From Flavobacterium sp. (GTDB lineage: Bacteria > Bacteroidota > Bacteroidia > Flavobacteriales > Flavobacteriaceae): 64,000 nucleotides of DNA. The notes beneath the pieces were generated by a model that was given only the letters and a program-made list of their open reading frames with translations, had not been told where the DNA came from and did not search any database. Positions within the stretch are counted from its first letter, which is position 1, and each line of letters opens with the position of its first letter. Position numbers and translations under genes: made by a program. Below, one piece after another: positions 7,041 through 15,448 of the stretch. The stretch spans positions 171,025 to 235,024 of the forward strand of contig DNNO01000020.1 of assembly GCA_003497625.1 (NCBI GenBank), given 5' to 3'.

Positions 7041-8525
7041 TTAGTTAATTTCTTCTGTTTGCTTTTCTTTGAAATCGACTTCACAAGCGTATGAAAAAAG
7101 TTTTTCTTTCTTAATGATTTCGGCAGTTCCTTCTGGAAGCATTTCTTCCCAACCTGTTTCACCTTTGCAAATCATTTTAAGAATTTTTCTTGAGAAAATA
7201 TCTAGGTTTTTTTCGTCATAATCTTTGATATCGATTACTTTTCCATTGAATTTAAAGAATTTGTACAATTCTTTCATTCTTGGGTGTACTTTTAAGTTTT
7301 CTGAAGTAATAACATTACCATTACTATCTTTCATTGGATATAAATACACTTTTAAATCGCGATAGAATAATTTTCCAAACGCTTCCAAAATCCCTCCAGA
7401 TAAATGGCGGTAGTATTTCTCATCAAAAATTTCAATCAAGTTGTTCACTCCCATGGCTAATCCCATACGAGCTTTAGAATAATTAGAGAAATATTCTACT
7501 ACTTTGAAATATTCTTGGAAGTTCGAAATCATTACATTTTTACCAAGTTTACAAAGTAATTCCGCTCGGTCAAGGAAATCGCGTTCGTCAATTTCACCTT
7601 CTGCTTTTAAGTTAGAAAGGGTAATTTCAAAAACCACAAACGTATTTTCTTTATCTACTTTATTTTCTTTGATGAACATGTTGTATGATTCTTCATACAT
7701 ATCCATATTTACCTTAGTAACCGGTCTAAAACTTCCTCTTAATGCTAAGATATTTTTCTTGTATAAAACCGCTGCTGGAAGAATGTTTTTACCGTCAGGA
7801 CCAAACATTACGGCATCAGTCATTCCATTTTTCACCAATTGTAAACTCATCAAACGATTGTCTACATTAGCAAAACGAGGTCCAGAGAAATTAATAGTAT
7901 CAATTTCTAATTGGTCTTTATCTAAATGATCGTATAAATAGCGAAGTAATTTTTTAGGATCGTTGTATTTGTAAAAGGCACCATAAATTAAGTTAACACC
8001 TAAGGTTCCTAGTGTTTCTTGCTGTAATTTGGCATCATTTTCTTTAAAACGGATGTGAAGAATAATTTCATTATAATCTTCATCTGGTTCTACTTGATAC
8101 ACAATTCCAACCCAACCATGTCCTTTAAATTGTTTAGCAAAATCAATAGTTGCTACTGTATTGGCATAACTAAAGAATAATTTATTTGGATGTTTATCTC
8201 TACTTAAACGTTGTTCTACCAAATTAATTTCATGCGACAACATCTTTTTTAATCGACTTTCAGTAACATAACGCCCATCTTCTTCAACACCATAAATAGC
8301 GTCACTAAAGTCTTTATCGTATGCCGACATTGCTTTTGCAATAGTTCCAGACGAAGCGCCAGCTCTAAAAAAGTTTCGTACCGTTTCTTGTCCTGCTCCA
8401 ATCTCAGCAAACGTTCCATAGATGTTTTCATTAAGATTAATTCTTAATGCTTTGTCTTTTATGGAAGGGATTTGCTCTATCTCTCTGTCTCCACGAACTT
8501 TAATATCTGTAACCATGCTTTTCAT
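7041..8525 (-). CDS. Conserved large cytoplasmic protein, function not recognised
   Basis: A 494-residue protein without signal peptide or membrane segments. It begins MKSMVTDIKVRGDREIEQIPSI. Stretches such as 'GPRFANVDNRLMSLQLVKNGMTDAVMFGPDG' contain clustered invariant-looking residues, so it looks like an enzyme, but I see no nucleotide-binding or hydrolase motif I can name. From memory, homologues in Flavobacteriaceae carry inconsistent database names; I do not see a NadD-type HxGH motif that would support a nucleotidyltransferase. It is divergent from the metallo-beta-lactamase-fold gene across about 106 bp. Confidence 0.75.
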   Translation of the reverse strand: MKSMVTDIKVRGDREIEQIPSIKDKALRINLNENIYGTFAEIGAGQETVRNFFRAGASSGTIAKAMSAYDKDFSDAIYGVEEDGRYVTESRLKKMLSHEINLVEQRLSRDKHPNKLFFSYANTVATIDFAKQFKGHGWVGIVYQVEPDEDYNEIILHIRFKENDAKLQQETLGTLGVNLIYGAFYKYNDPKKLLRYLYDHLDKDQLEIDTINFSGPRFANVDNRLMSLQLVKNGMTDAVMFGPDGKNILPAAVLYKKNILALRGSFRPVTKVNMDMYEESYNMFIKENKVDKENTFVVFEITLSNLKAEGEIDERDFLDRAELLCKLGKNVMISNFQEYFKVVEYFSNYSKARMGLAMGVNNLIEIFDEKYYRHLSGGILEAFGKLFYRDLKVYLYPMKDSNGNVITSENLKVHPRMKELYKFFKFNGKVIDIKDYDEKNLDIFSRKILKMICKGETGWEEMLPEGTAEIIKKEKLFSYACEVDFKEKQTEEIN

Positions 8526-8607
8526 TAAAATAAATTTTGGGGTACTCGGAAAAAATAGTCTCCAATGGCAAAGTTAATCATTTTATAAAAACTAGCATAA
8601 TTATTGT

Positions 8608-8615
8608 TATTTTTG
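8608..8615 (+). promoter_or_regulatory. Possible -7 promoter element for the MBL-fold gene
   Basis: TATTTTTG fits TAnnTTTG, 17 bp before the TTG start codon, giving a very short leader. No clear -33 box. Confidence 0.35.
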
Positions 8616-8631
8616 TGCAAAAGATAAGGCT

Positions 8632-9396
8632 TTGAAAATTTATTTTTTAGGAACAGGAACATCTCAAGGAATTCCAGTCATTGGAAGTCATCATTCGGTG
8701 TGCTTGAGTTCGGATAAAAAAGACAACAGATTACGTGTCTCGGTTTGGATTGAAACCGAAGACGCTTCTATTGTTATCGATTGTGGTCCCGATTTTAGAC
8801 AACAAATGCTAAATTCGAAATGTCCTAAAATTGATGGGTTGTTATTTACACACGAACATGCCGATCATACTGCGGGTTTAGACGATATTCGTCCTTTCTT
8901 TTTTAAACAGGGTGCAATTGCTATTTATGCGCATGAACGCGTATTAAAAAATTTAGAACGACGATTTGATTATATTTTTCAAACCGAAAACAAATATCCA
9001 GGAGCGCCTTCAGTTTCTGAAAATGAAGTGGTTAATGACCAGTCATTTACCGTAAATAATGAAGTTGTTATTCCTGTGAATGCTTATCATGGTTCGTTGC
9101 AAGTTTTTGGATACCGAATTCAAGATTTTGTGTATTTGACTGATGTAAAAACAATGGAAGCTTCCGAAATTGAAAAAATAAAAGGATGTGAAGTATTGGT
9201 AGTAAATTGTTTAAGAGAAGAACCACATAACACACATTTTAATTTAGAAGAAGTTTTACATTTCATATCTTTGGTGCGTCCAAAAACAACTTATTTAACG
9301 CACATCAGCCATTTGTTTGGTTTTCATGAAGAAATTCAAAAGAAATTACCAGAAAATGTGTTTGTAGCTTATGATAATTTAGAAATTAATATTTAA
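8632..9396 (+). CDS. MBL-fold metallohydrolase (PhnP-like)
   Basis: A 254-residue metallo-beta-lactamase-fold enzyme. The metal-binding HxHxDH motif is 'HEHADH' (74-79), and later ligands are likely in 'AYHG', 'YLTDVK' and 'LTHISH'. The N-terminus MKIYFLGTGTSQG is the usual first strand of the family, and it starts at a TTG (8632); no ATG lies nearby, so the TTG is taken as the start. Relatives act as phosphodiesterases such as PhnP, but no phosphonate genes are near, so the substrate is unknown. The next gene starts 5 bp downstream. Confidence 0.85.
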   Translation: MKIYFLGTGTSQGIPVIGSHHSVCLSSDKKDNRLRVSVWIETEDASIVIDCGPDFRQQMLNSKCPKIDGLLFTHEHADHTAGLDDIRPFFFKQGAIAIYAHERVLKNLERRFDYIFQTENKYPGAPSVSENEVVNDQSFTVNNEVVIPVNAYHGSLQVFGYRIQDFVYLTDVKTMEASEIEKIKGCEVLVVNCLREEPHNTHFNLEEVLHFISLVRPKTTYLTHISHLFGFHEEIQKKLPENVFVAYDNLEINI

Positions 9397-9401
9397 TACT
9401 T

Positions 9402-9896
9402 ATGAAGAACGTAATTTTGTATGCTTTGATTTTCTCGTTATTGTTTAATGTATTCCAATATGTGAATTCTACCAAAATATTAGACGCAAAAGACAAAGAA
9501 GTACTAAAAGTAAAAGCGAATTTGAAAACTTCGAGAGATTCTGTCGCTACTTTAGCCAACGCGAATTATTTTTCCTTAGAAAGCGATGAAGATGCTCAAG
9601 AATATTTCTTTTCCAATAATTTAGATTATCAAAAAGTTGCCATAAAAGTAAAAGAAGATTTAATAAGTTTAAATGCAAATAAAAACGGAAATCCACTAGT
9701 TCCTTATGAACCAATTGACGGGAATCCTTTTTTAATCAATACTTCTAAAGTTTTAAATCACAGATGGATTATTGCCGAATTTTCATGTGGCGATTTATGG
9801 GGTCAAATTTTGATAAAATACTTTGTTTCGGAAGGAAAACCAACCGATTTTGAAACGGTAGAAACGGTTTTATACGAAAGACAAACGAAAGAATAA
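9402..9896 (+). CDS. Hypothetical protein with N-terminal membrane anchor
   Basis: 164 residues. The first 20 form a hydrophobic segment (MKNVILYALIFSLLFNVFQY) without a lipobox, followed by a helical region with many charges and a C-terminal 'HRWIIAEFSCGDLWGQIL'. It is probably anchored in the inner membrane with a periplasmic domain. I do not recognise the family. It sits 5 bp after the MBL gene and 14 bp before the PLP enzyme, so the three appear co-transcribed. Confidence 0.7.
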   Translation: MKNVILYALIFSLLFNVFQYVNSTKILDAKDKEVLKVKANLKTSRDSVATLANANYFSLESDEDAQEYFFSNNLDYQKVAIKVKEDLISLNANKNGNPLVPYEPIDGNPFLINTSKVLNHRWIIAEFSCGDLWGQILIKYFVSEGKPTDFETVETVLYERQTKE

Positions 9897-9910
9897 ATAA
9901 AATACAACGC

Positions 9911-11398
9911 ATGTCAACTACAACTACTAAAACCCAATTAGAATGCTATTTTGAGCAATTCAGAAAAGATATAATTGGAATCAATCAAAGTTTTCAATCG
10001 CCTTTTGGGGAAAAGAAAATCATTTACACCGATTGGACAGCCAGCGGAAGATTATATCGCCCAATTGAAGAGAAATTAATGAATGATTTTGGTCCTTTTG
10101 TAGCCAATACGCATACCGAAACTTCAGTTACAGGAACAGCAATGACAATGGCGTATCATGAAGCGCGACACATTATCAAACATCATGTAAACGCATCTGA
10201 TTCTGATATTTTAATTACCGATGGAACTGGAATGACTGGCGTAGTGAATAAATTCCAACGTATTTTAGGACTTCGTATTCCAGAAATTTTAAAAGAGTTC
10301 ACAGCGATTCCAAACGAGTTGAAACCAATCGTTTTTATTTCGCACATGGAACACCATTCCAATCAAACTTCATGGTTAGAAACAATTGCAGATGTTGTTG
10401 TAATTCCAGCCGATGAAAACGGTTTGTTATGCATTAATGAATTAAAGAATTTACTAGAAAAATATAAAGATAGAAGTTTTAAAATTGCATCGATTAGTTC
10501 TTGTTCTAACGTAACAGGAATTAGAACACCATACCACGAAGTAGCGAAGTTAATGCATCAAAACAACGGCGTTTGCTTTGTAGATTTCGCTTGTTCAGGT
10601 CCGTATGTGAATATCAATATGCATCCTGAAGATGCGGAAAGTTATTTAGATGCTATTTTCTTTTCGCCTCATAAGTTTTTAGGAGGTCCTGGAACTTCAG
10701 GAGTTTTGATTTTCAATAAAGATTTATACAAAAATAACGTTCCCGATTGTCCAGGTGGCGGAACCGTAAGTTGGACAAACCCTTGGGGCGAACACAAGTA
10801 TATCGACAATATCGAAGATAGAGAAGATGGTGGAACTCCCGGTTTCTTACAAGTAATGAAAACCGCTTTGGCGATTCAGTTGAAAGAAAAAATGGGCGTT
10901 CAGAATATTTTAGATAGAGAACATGAATTAGTAGATTATATTTTTTCGGAACTAAATTCGATTGATAATTTACATATTCTAGCAAACCAACACCAAGATA
11001 GGTTAGGGGTAATTTCGTTTTATATTGATGATTTACATTACAATTTAGGAGTTAAGTTATTAAATGATAAATTCGGAATCCAAACACGTGGCGGATGCAG
11101 TTGTGCGGGAACTTATGGACATTATTTGTTACACGTAGATCAAGAAACTTCGCACGATTTAGTTTGTAAAATTTCTTCAGGCGATTTAATACAAAAACCA
11201 GGATGGATTCGTATGTCGATTCACCCAACGACTACAACAGATGAAATTGAATTTGTTTGCGAAAACATCAAAGCTTTAGCAGCCAATCATAAAGAATGGG
11301 GAACAGATTACGAATACAATCCTAAAACGAATGAATTTGTTCATAAAAGTGCCAAAGGTGAAATCAAAGAAATGGTTCACAATTGGTTTAATTTATAA
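9911..11398 (+). CDS. Aminotransferase class V-fold PLP enzyme (cysteine desulfurase-like)
   Basis: A 495-residue fold-type I PLP enzyme. The Schiff-base lysine is K255 in 'FFSPHKFLGGPG', the PLP ring contacts are in 'HMEHHSN' (146-151) and 'VDFACSG', and a cysteine loop 'RGGCSCAGTYG' lies near residue 395, as in cysteine desulfurase or selenocysteine lyase relatives. It is about 90 residues longer than SufS or IscS and has no Fe-S assembly genes beside it, so a housekeeping desulfurase role is not implied. It ends at a perfect palindromic terminator shared with the converging acyltransferase gene. Confidence 0.85.
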   Translation: MSTTTTKTQLECYFEQFRKDIIGINQSFQSPFGEKKIIYTDWTASGRLYRPIEEKLMNDFGPFVANTHTETSVTGTAMTMAYHEARHIIKHHVNASDSDILITDGTGMTGVVNKFQRILGLRIPEILKEFTAIPNELKPIVFISHMEHHSNQTSWLETIADVVVIPADENGLLCINELKNLLEKYKDRSFKIASISSCSNVTGIRTPYHEVAKLMHQNNGVCFVDFACSGPYVNINMHPEDAESYLDAIFFSPHKFLGGPGTSGVLIFNKDLYKNNVPDCPGGGTVSWTNPWGEHKYIDNIEDREDGGTPGFLQVMKTALAIQLKEKMGVQNILDREHELVDYIFSELNSIDNLHILANQHQDRLGVISFYIDDLHYNLGVKLLNDKFGIQTRGGCSCAGTYGHYLLHVDQETSHDLVCKISSGDLIQKPGWIRMSIHPTTTTDEIEFVCENIKALAANHKEWGTDYEYNPKTNEFVHKSAKGEIKEMVHNWFNL

Positions 11399-11402
11399 AA
11401 AG

Positions 11403-11430
11403 AAAAAGCTCAGTAATTACTGAGCTTTTT
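11403..11430. terminator. Perfect 28-bp palindromic bidirectional terminator
   Basis: AAAAAGCTCAGTAA followed directly by its reverse complement. It serves the PLP-enzyme gene on the plus strand, and it also contains the stop codon and last codons of the minus-strand acyltransferase gene. Confidence 0.85.
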
Positions 11431-12298
11431 CTTTTGTATGTTTCCATCTTTTATGCGTCCACAAATAAAATTCGGGAGCTTCATAGATTTGATTTTCTAC
11501 CAATTTTAAAAATTTATCAGTAATTTCATAATCGGGAACCGATTTAGCATCTTCTGAAAGCACTTCAAAACTTGCTACATAAAAGCCTCGTTTTACTTTC
11601 TTAGTTCTTAAAAAAATCACATTCATATCAAAACGCTTGGCAAGCATTTCTGCTCCTGTATGAACAGGAACAATATGTCCCATAAATGGCGCCCAATGAT
11701 GCGCAGCACTCGGTTTTGGCGATTGATCACTAGCAAAACCATAAACACTTAATTGTTTGTTTCTAAAATTATTAAAAATCGTGGGAATGGTTTCTTTCGT
11801 AGTAATTAATTCGCTCTTAAATTTTGAACGGATTTTTTTCACTAATTTATCAAAATAAGGGTTGGCTAATTTTTTGTAAATTCCGAATCCTTTATGATTG
11901 ATGTGATAATTCATAGAAACAGCCCATTCATAACTTGCATAATGAGCACATAAAAGCGCTATACTTTTATTCTTTTTTTCAAGTTCTAAATACACATCTA
12001 AATTTGAAAAGCTATATCGTTTTTCAATCTCTTTTTGTGATATAGAAATGGTTTTAATCATTTCTAAAAACATATCACACATGTGACTATAAAATTTCTT
12101 TTCAATTGTAAGTCGTTCCTCTTCAGATAAATGCGGTAAAGCCAACTTGATGTTATCGCGAACTACTTTTTTGCGGTACCCAATAATATGATAGGTTAAA
12201 AAGTATACAAAATCTGATAATAAGTAAAATACAGGAAAAGGTAGTATAGATATTATCCACAAAATGGGATAGATAAGTATGTAGACTAATAATTGCAT
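11417..12298 (-). CDS. Lysophospholipid / lipid A acyltransferase (LpxL/HtrB family)
   Basis: A 293-residue inner-membrane acyltransferase with an N-terminal membrane helix and the catalytic H-X4-E motif 'HYASYE' (H119, E124). This family adds secondary acyl chains to lipid A or to ornithine-type lipids. The segment 'YGFASDQSPKPS' and the C-terminal 'APEFYLWTHKRWKH' are typical of LpxL-like proteins. Its last residues (EKAQ) are encoded in the palindromic terminator. It is divergent from a rhomboid protease gene. Confidence 0.87.
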   Translation of the reverse strand: MQLLVYILIYPILWIISILPFPVFYLLSDFVYFLTYHIIGYRKKVVRDNIKLALPHLSEEERLTIEKKFYSHMCDMFLEMIKTISISQKEIEKRYSFSNLDVYLELEKKNKSIALLCAHYASYEWAVSMNYHINHKGFGIYKKLANPYFDKLVKKIRSKFKSELITTKETIPTIFNNFRNKQLSVYGFASDQSPKPSAAHHWAPFMGHIVPVHTGAEMLAKRFDMNVIFLRTKKVKRGFYVASFEVLSEDAKSVPDYEITDKFLKLVENQIYEAPEFYLWTHKRWKHTKEKAQ

Positions 12299-12314
12299 TT
12301 GTTCATATTTTTTA

Positions 12315-12322
12315 CAAATATA
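12315..12322 (-). promoter_or_regulatory. Probable -7 element for the acyltransferase gene
   Basis: TATATTTG on the minus strand matches TAnnTTTG, 16 bp before the ATG. A TTTG lies 25 bp further upstream. On the plus strand TAAATTTG at 12339-12346 could serve the rhomboid gene. Confidence 0.4.
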
Positions 12323-12381
12323 CTTTTTTAGTTCTAAGTAAATTTGACAAAGTATTCCTAAATTTACAAAAAATAGATTTC

Positions 12382-13008
12382 ATGAATATTATTTTATTGG
12401 GTTTAATAGTAATAAATGCCTTAATAAGCTACAAAGCCATAAACGATACTTCTTTTTTTAGAAAATATGAATTTCATATTGGAAGTATAAAATCGGGTGA
12501 ACAATTGCGAATGTTGAGTTCTGGGTTTTTGCATGTCGATTTTCAGCATTTGTTTTTTAATATGTTTACGTTGTACTTTTTTGCTCCTTATGTGATATAT
12601 AATACAAGTGCGCTTTATTTTTTGTACATTTATATGGGAAGTTTAATTGCAGGAAACTTACTTACGTTCTACTTTCATAAAAACGATTATTCGTATAGAG
12701 CGGTTGGTGCATCTGGAGCGGTTACAGGTATTATTTTTAGTGCTATTTTGTTAGAACCAAACATTCGCATGTACGGATTAATTCCGGGGTATATCTTCGG
12801 ATTTGCATACCTTTTGTTCTCTATTTATGGCATGAAAGCCAAAAGAGATAATATTGGTCATGTAGCCCATTTTGGAGGCGCTATTGGAGGTTATGCATTT
12901 ACATTGACAAAATATCCCCAACTCATTACAACTGAGCCAATAACCGTAGGCGCTTTGTTAGTTCCAATTGTAGTTTTATTTTTCTTACAAAAGATGAATA
13001 AATTATAA
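12382..13008 (+). CDS. Rhomboid-family intramembrane serine protease
   Basis: 208 residues with about six membrane helices. The catalytic serine is S111 in 'VGASGAV' and the histidine is in 'GHVAHFGGAIGGY' (about H163). The oxyanion-side 'HLFFN' (H56, N60) is conserved as in GlpG. It should cleave membrane-embedded substrates in the inner membrane; the substrate is unknown. It is divergent from the lipid acyltransferase and is followed by the SIMPL gene, which has its own promoter. Confidence 0.9.
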   Translation: MNIILLGLIVINALISYKAINDTSFFRKYEFHIGSIKSGEQLRMLSSGFLHVDFQHLFFNMFTLYFFAPYVIYNTSALYFLYIYMGSLIAGNLLTFYFHKNDYSYRAVGASGAVTGIIFSAILLEPNIRMYGLIPGYIFGFAYLLFSIYGMKAKRDNIGHVAHFGGAIGGYAFTLTKYPQLITTEPITVGALLVPIVVLFFLQKMNKL

Positions 13009-13028
13009 AAATAGTAATTTGATATTTT

Positions 13029-13043
13029 TGGCACAATACTTGA
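13029..13043 (+). promoter_or_regulatory. Sigma-54-like -24/-12 promoter of the SIMPL gene
   Basis: TGGCAC, 5 bp, TTGA fits the sigma-54 consensus TGGCAC-N5-TTGC at 3 of the 4 -12 bases, with exact spacing. It lies about 30 bp before the ATG. A nearly identical element precedes dnaK (59373-59387): the two share TGGCACAAT, one differing base, then CTTGAA. A sigma-A -7-like octamer (TATTTTTG, 13023-13030) overlaps it. Confidence 0.6.
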
Positions 13044-13073
13044 AAAGTATGAAACTATTAAAACAATAAGATT

Positions 13074-13766
13074 ATGAAAAAATTAGTAATGATACTATTA
13101 TTCTCAGCAGGTATGGTACAAGCACAAGAAGTAAAAACAGTTCCGCAAATTAGCGTTTCGGGAGAAGGAAAAATTAAGGTTACACCAGATGAAGCTTTAA
13201 TTACAGTAGCCGTAGAAAATACAGGAAAAGAAGCAGCCGAAGTAAAAAAGAAAAACGATGAAATCGTAGATAAAGTACTAAAGTTAATCAAACAACGAGG
13301 TATCCCAACGGCAGATTATCAAACGCAACGAGTGAATTTGTATAAGAATTACGATTATAACACTAAGAAATATAATTATGTAGCCAATCAAACCATTTCA
13401 ATTCATTTGAAAGATTTGTCTAAATACGACAAGTTAATGATGGATTTGGTAGATAGCGGTATCAATTCGATTCAAGGCGTAGAATTTAAATCGTCTAAAA
13501 TTAAAGAATACGAAAGCCAAGCGCGCAAGAAAGCGATGGTTGATGCTAAGCAAAAAGCAGAAGATTACGTTTCGGTTTTAGCAGGGCAAAAAGTAGGGAA
13601 GGCGTTAGTAATTTCAGACAACTCGTTTACAAATTACCCACGACCAGTGTATGCTTCAATGAAATCTTTAGATGTTGCTTATGAGCAAATGCCAGAAAAA
13701 GAAACTCTTGCAATTGGAGAAATTGAGATTATTTCTAATGTATCCGTTTCGTTTGTGTTAGAATAA
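13074..13766 (+). CDS. SIMPL-domain (DUF541) periplasmic protein
   Basis: A 230-residue protein with a signal peptide (MKKLVMILLFSAGMVQAQ) followed by the SIMPL/DUF541 pattern: 'ISVSGEGKIKVTPDEALITV', a middle 'TQRVNLYKNYDYN' and the C-terminal 'EIEIISNVSVSFVLE'. Relatives such as E. coli YggE and BP26 are periplasmic and linked to oxidative or envelope stress, with no agreed reaction. The sigma-54-like element upstream, shared with dnaK, fits stress control; that link is inference. It ends at a strong terminator shared with the DUF4386 gene. Confidence 0.88.
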   Translation: MKKLVMILLFSAGMVQAQEVKTVPQISVSGEGKIKVTPDEALITVAVENTGKEAAEVKKKNDEIVDKVLKLIKQRGIPTADYQTQRVNLYKNYDYNTKKYNYVANQTISIHLKDLSKYDKLMMDLVDSGINSIQGVEFKSSKIKEYESQARKKAMVDAKQKAEDYVSVLAGQKVGKALVISDNSFTNYPRPVYASMKSLDVAYEQMPEKETLAIGEIEIISNVSVSFVLE

Positions 13767-13788
13767 GAAAATAGTTTAAAAAAACAGA

Positions 13789-13822
13789 AAAGCCAGAATG
13801 AGAGTTCTGGCTTTGTTTTTTT
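13789..13822. terminator. Bidirectional hairpin terminator
   Basis: Stem AAAGCCAGAA / TTCTGGCTTT with a 6-base loop and T-rich tails lies between converging genes. Confidence 0.85.
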
Positions 13823-13846
13823 AAATAGAGCGTCTTTCTTTAAGTG

Positions 13847-14542
13847 TCAGTTTTTAATCATTTTGGAGGTATCAATGCCTTTTATAAGCAACCACAAGCA
13901 AACGGATAATTCTCCTATAAAAATTGGGATAGCAAGATATAAAAACAACGGATTTTCAAAGCCTTTTGAAAGGAACATTGTAAAGCTATTTACCAAGTAA
14001 CACAAACCAGAAAAGGCATAAAGTATTCCGAATATTTTAGGTAAAAATTTTGATTGATAAATTATATAACCTACAATTAAACAGTAAAATCCAAAGAACA
14101 CCAAACCAATAGCGTAGCCTTGTGTCTGAATATTTAGTGATAGTAGAGAAAGGGTTGCAAGTTGATTAGGTTCGAATGTCTTTAAATAAGTATCATTGCT
14201 TAATATCAGTAATGGTGAAATTTGATTCAAAAGATTTACTGCAATTATAGCAGTTTGTATAACAACAAATGTTACCGCTAGTTGTAATAATAGCTTATTT
14301 GTTCGTTTGAATAAATAATAAATAATCAGTATAGTGGGTAAGCCAACAACAAAGTTGATTAGGTCAGCAACAAAACCCCAACGAAAAAGCATTTCGTTGG
14401 TTTGAATGTTATGAGCGGTAGCCAAAGCATCGTTTGACACTCTTACTGTTTGTCTAACAAAAACTTCGGAAAATAATCCTGTAACTATTACAATTAAATA
14501 ACAAAAGCCTGCAATTCGAGCTAAATTTTTATCTGAAATCAT
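13847..14542 (-). CDS. DUF4386 integral membrane protein
   Basis: 231 residues with six to seven hydrophobic helices and the N-terminal pattern 'NLARIAGFCYLIVIVTGLF', which is typical of DUF4386. No function is established. It is the last of three same-strand genes separated by attC-like repeats, and no operon partner is within 100 bp. A cassette origin would fit a stand-alone gene without an evident promoter of the usual type. Confidence 0.75.
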   Translation of the reverse strand: MISDKNLARIAGFCYLIVIVTGLFSEVFVRQTVRVSNDALATAHNIQTNEMLFRWGFVADLINFVVGLPTILIIYYLFKRTNKLLLQLAVTFVVIQTAIIAVNLLNQISPLLILSNDTYLKTFEPNQLATLSLLSLNIQTQGYAIGLVFFGFYCLIVGYIIYQSKFLPKIFGILYAFSGLCYLVNSFTMFLSKGFENPLFLYLAIPIFIGELSVCLWLLIKGIDTSKMIKN

Positions 14543-14644
14543 TTTGTTGGAGGTATAAGTTAGTTATTGTCGTTTTCTACATCTGTCAATTAAATTTACT
14601 TTTCGTTAAATTGAGTTTGCAGATTTTTTCTCACCAGACCTTTA

Positions 14645-14784
14645 ACTTTCTGAGACTTGATTTCAGTGACGTTACACTAACACCAAGCCATTACAAAAAT
14701 AACAAAACATTCCATTCAGCAATGGATTTTCCGTAGGAAAATCCGGAAGTAGCTATTGAAGCAAACTGCTGTTGTACACTGTTT
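14645..14784 (-). repeat. attC-like imperfect inverted repeat, copy 1 (degraded)
   Basis: About 140 bp matching copy 2 (15297-15435) with roughly 16 differences in 126 aligned bases by eye. On the minus strand it begins TGTACAACAGCAGTTTGC, has an internal perfect 9-bp hairpin (GGATTTTCC / GGAAAATCC), and ends at GTTAAAG, close to the integron core GTTRRRY. The outer arms pair less well than in copy 2. It sits between the stop of the 168-codon gene and the DUF4386 gene. Confidence 0.6.
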
Positions 14785-15288
14785 TTAAATTTTCGGAAAC
14801 CAAATATTAAAAAAAAAGAAGAATCTTTTATGACGTTTATTCTTTGGCGTGTCCATCCATTCATAATTTTCGAATAATTTTAAATCCTCTTTTTTAAACG
14901 CATCATTTGTAAAATTACATAATCTATAACTTCGGTCAGATTTTTTTTTTATTCGTTTAAATTTTTTATCTTTTAAATTGATTAAAATATGGTAACTATT
15001 TTCAAAATCCTTAAATTCTGAAAAGTAAGCTAATTCGCCACATTCTGAATAACTAACATATTTAAAATCATTTTCTTTTCCCGAATTTATTGGGCAAGCA
15101 TAATAATTATTGTTAAAGTAGATAAGATTTTGATTTATATCAAGAAAAGAAATTTTCGCAATGAAATAACCCCAATAAAAATCATCTGGCTCTTGAATTT
15201 GATAAAAATATTTTTTGTTTGGACTTAAAGAATTTAAGTTTACTAAATTATTTCCCCAAGAATATTGATATTTTTTTTCGTGATTCAT
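14785..15288 (-). CDS. Hypothetical protein in the cassette-like patch
   Basis: From the ATG at 15288 this is a 167-residue protein (MNHEKKYQYSWGNN) rich in aromatic and basic residues, with 'FKRIKKKSDRSYRL' and a phenylalanine run near the C-terminus. The frame stays open upstream only because it reads through the repeat at 15297-15435, so the internal ATG is preferred. No signal peptide or known domain. It is bracketed by two attC-like repeats and its stop touches copy 1, as expected for a mobile gene cassette. Confidence 0.6.
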   Translation of the reverse strand: MNHEKKYQYSWGNNLVNLNSLSPNKKYFYQIQEPDDFYWGYFIAKISFLDINQNLIYFNNNYYACPINSGKENDFKYVSYSECGELAYFSEFKDFENSYHILINLKDKKFKRIKKKSDRSYRLCNFTNDAFKKEDLKLFENYEWMDTPKNKRHKRFFFFFNIWFPKI

Positions 15289-15296
15289 ATAATTGT

Positions 15297-15435
15297 GTAC
15301 AACGTTCTGCGGCTTGCTATCAGTGGCGTTGAGCCAACACCAAGCCATTACAAATATAACAAAACATTCCATTCAGCAGCGGATTTTCCGTAGGAGAATC
15401 CGGAAGTAGCCATTGAAGCAAACCGCTGTTGTGCG
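15297..15435 (-). repeat. attC-like imperfect inverted repeat, copy 2
   Basis: On the minus strand the outer arms are GCACAAC and GTTGTAC (6 of 7 bases pair) and the inner arms are GCGGTTTGC and GCAAGCCGC (8 of 9 pair). The spacers are unequal (A versus AGAAC), as in integron attC sites, and there is an internal hairpin. The 139-bp length falls in the attC size range. The strict RYYYAAC/GTTRRRY core is not met at one position on each side. Confidence 0.6.
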
Positions 15436-15448
15436 TTCGTTTTAAATT

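Noticed and set aside
7041..8525. Nucleotidyltransferase assignment for the 494-residue protein
   Set aside because: No HxGH or other nucleotidyltransferase motif was found in the sequence.
15289..15372. Upstream extension of the hypothetical gene in the cassette patch (start near 15372)
   Set aside because: The extra codons are encoded by the attC-like repeat and only stay open by chance; the ATG at 15288 lies right after the repeat.
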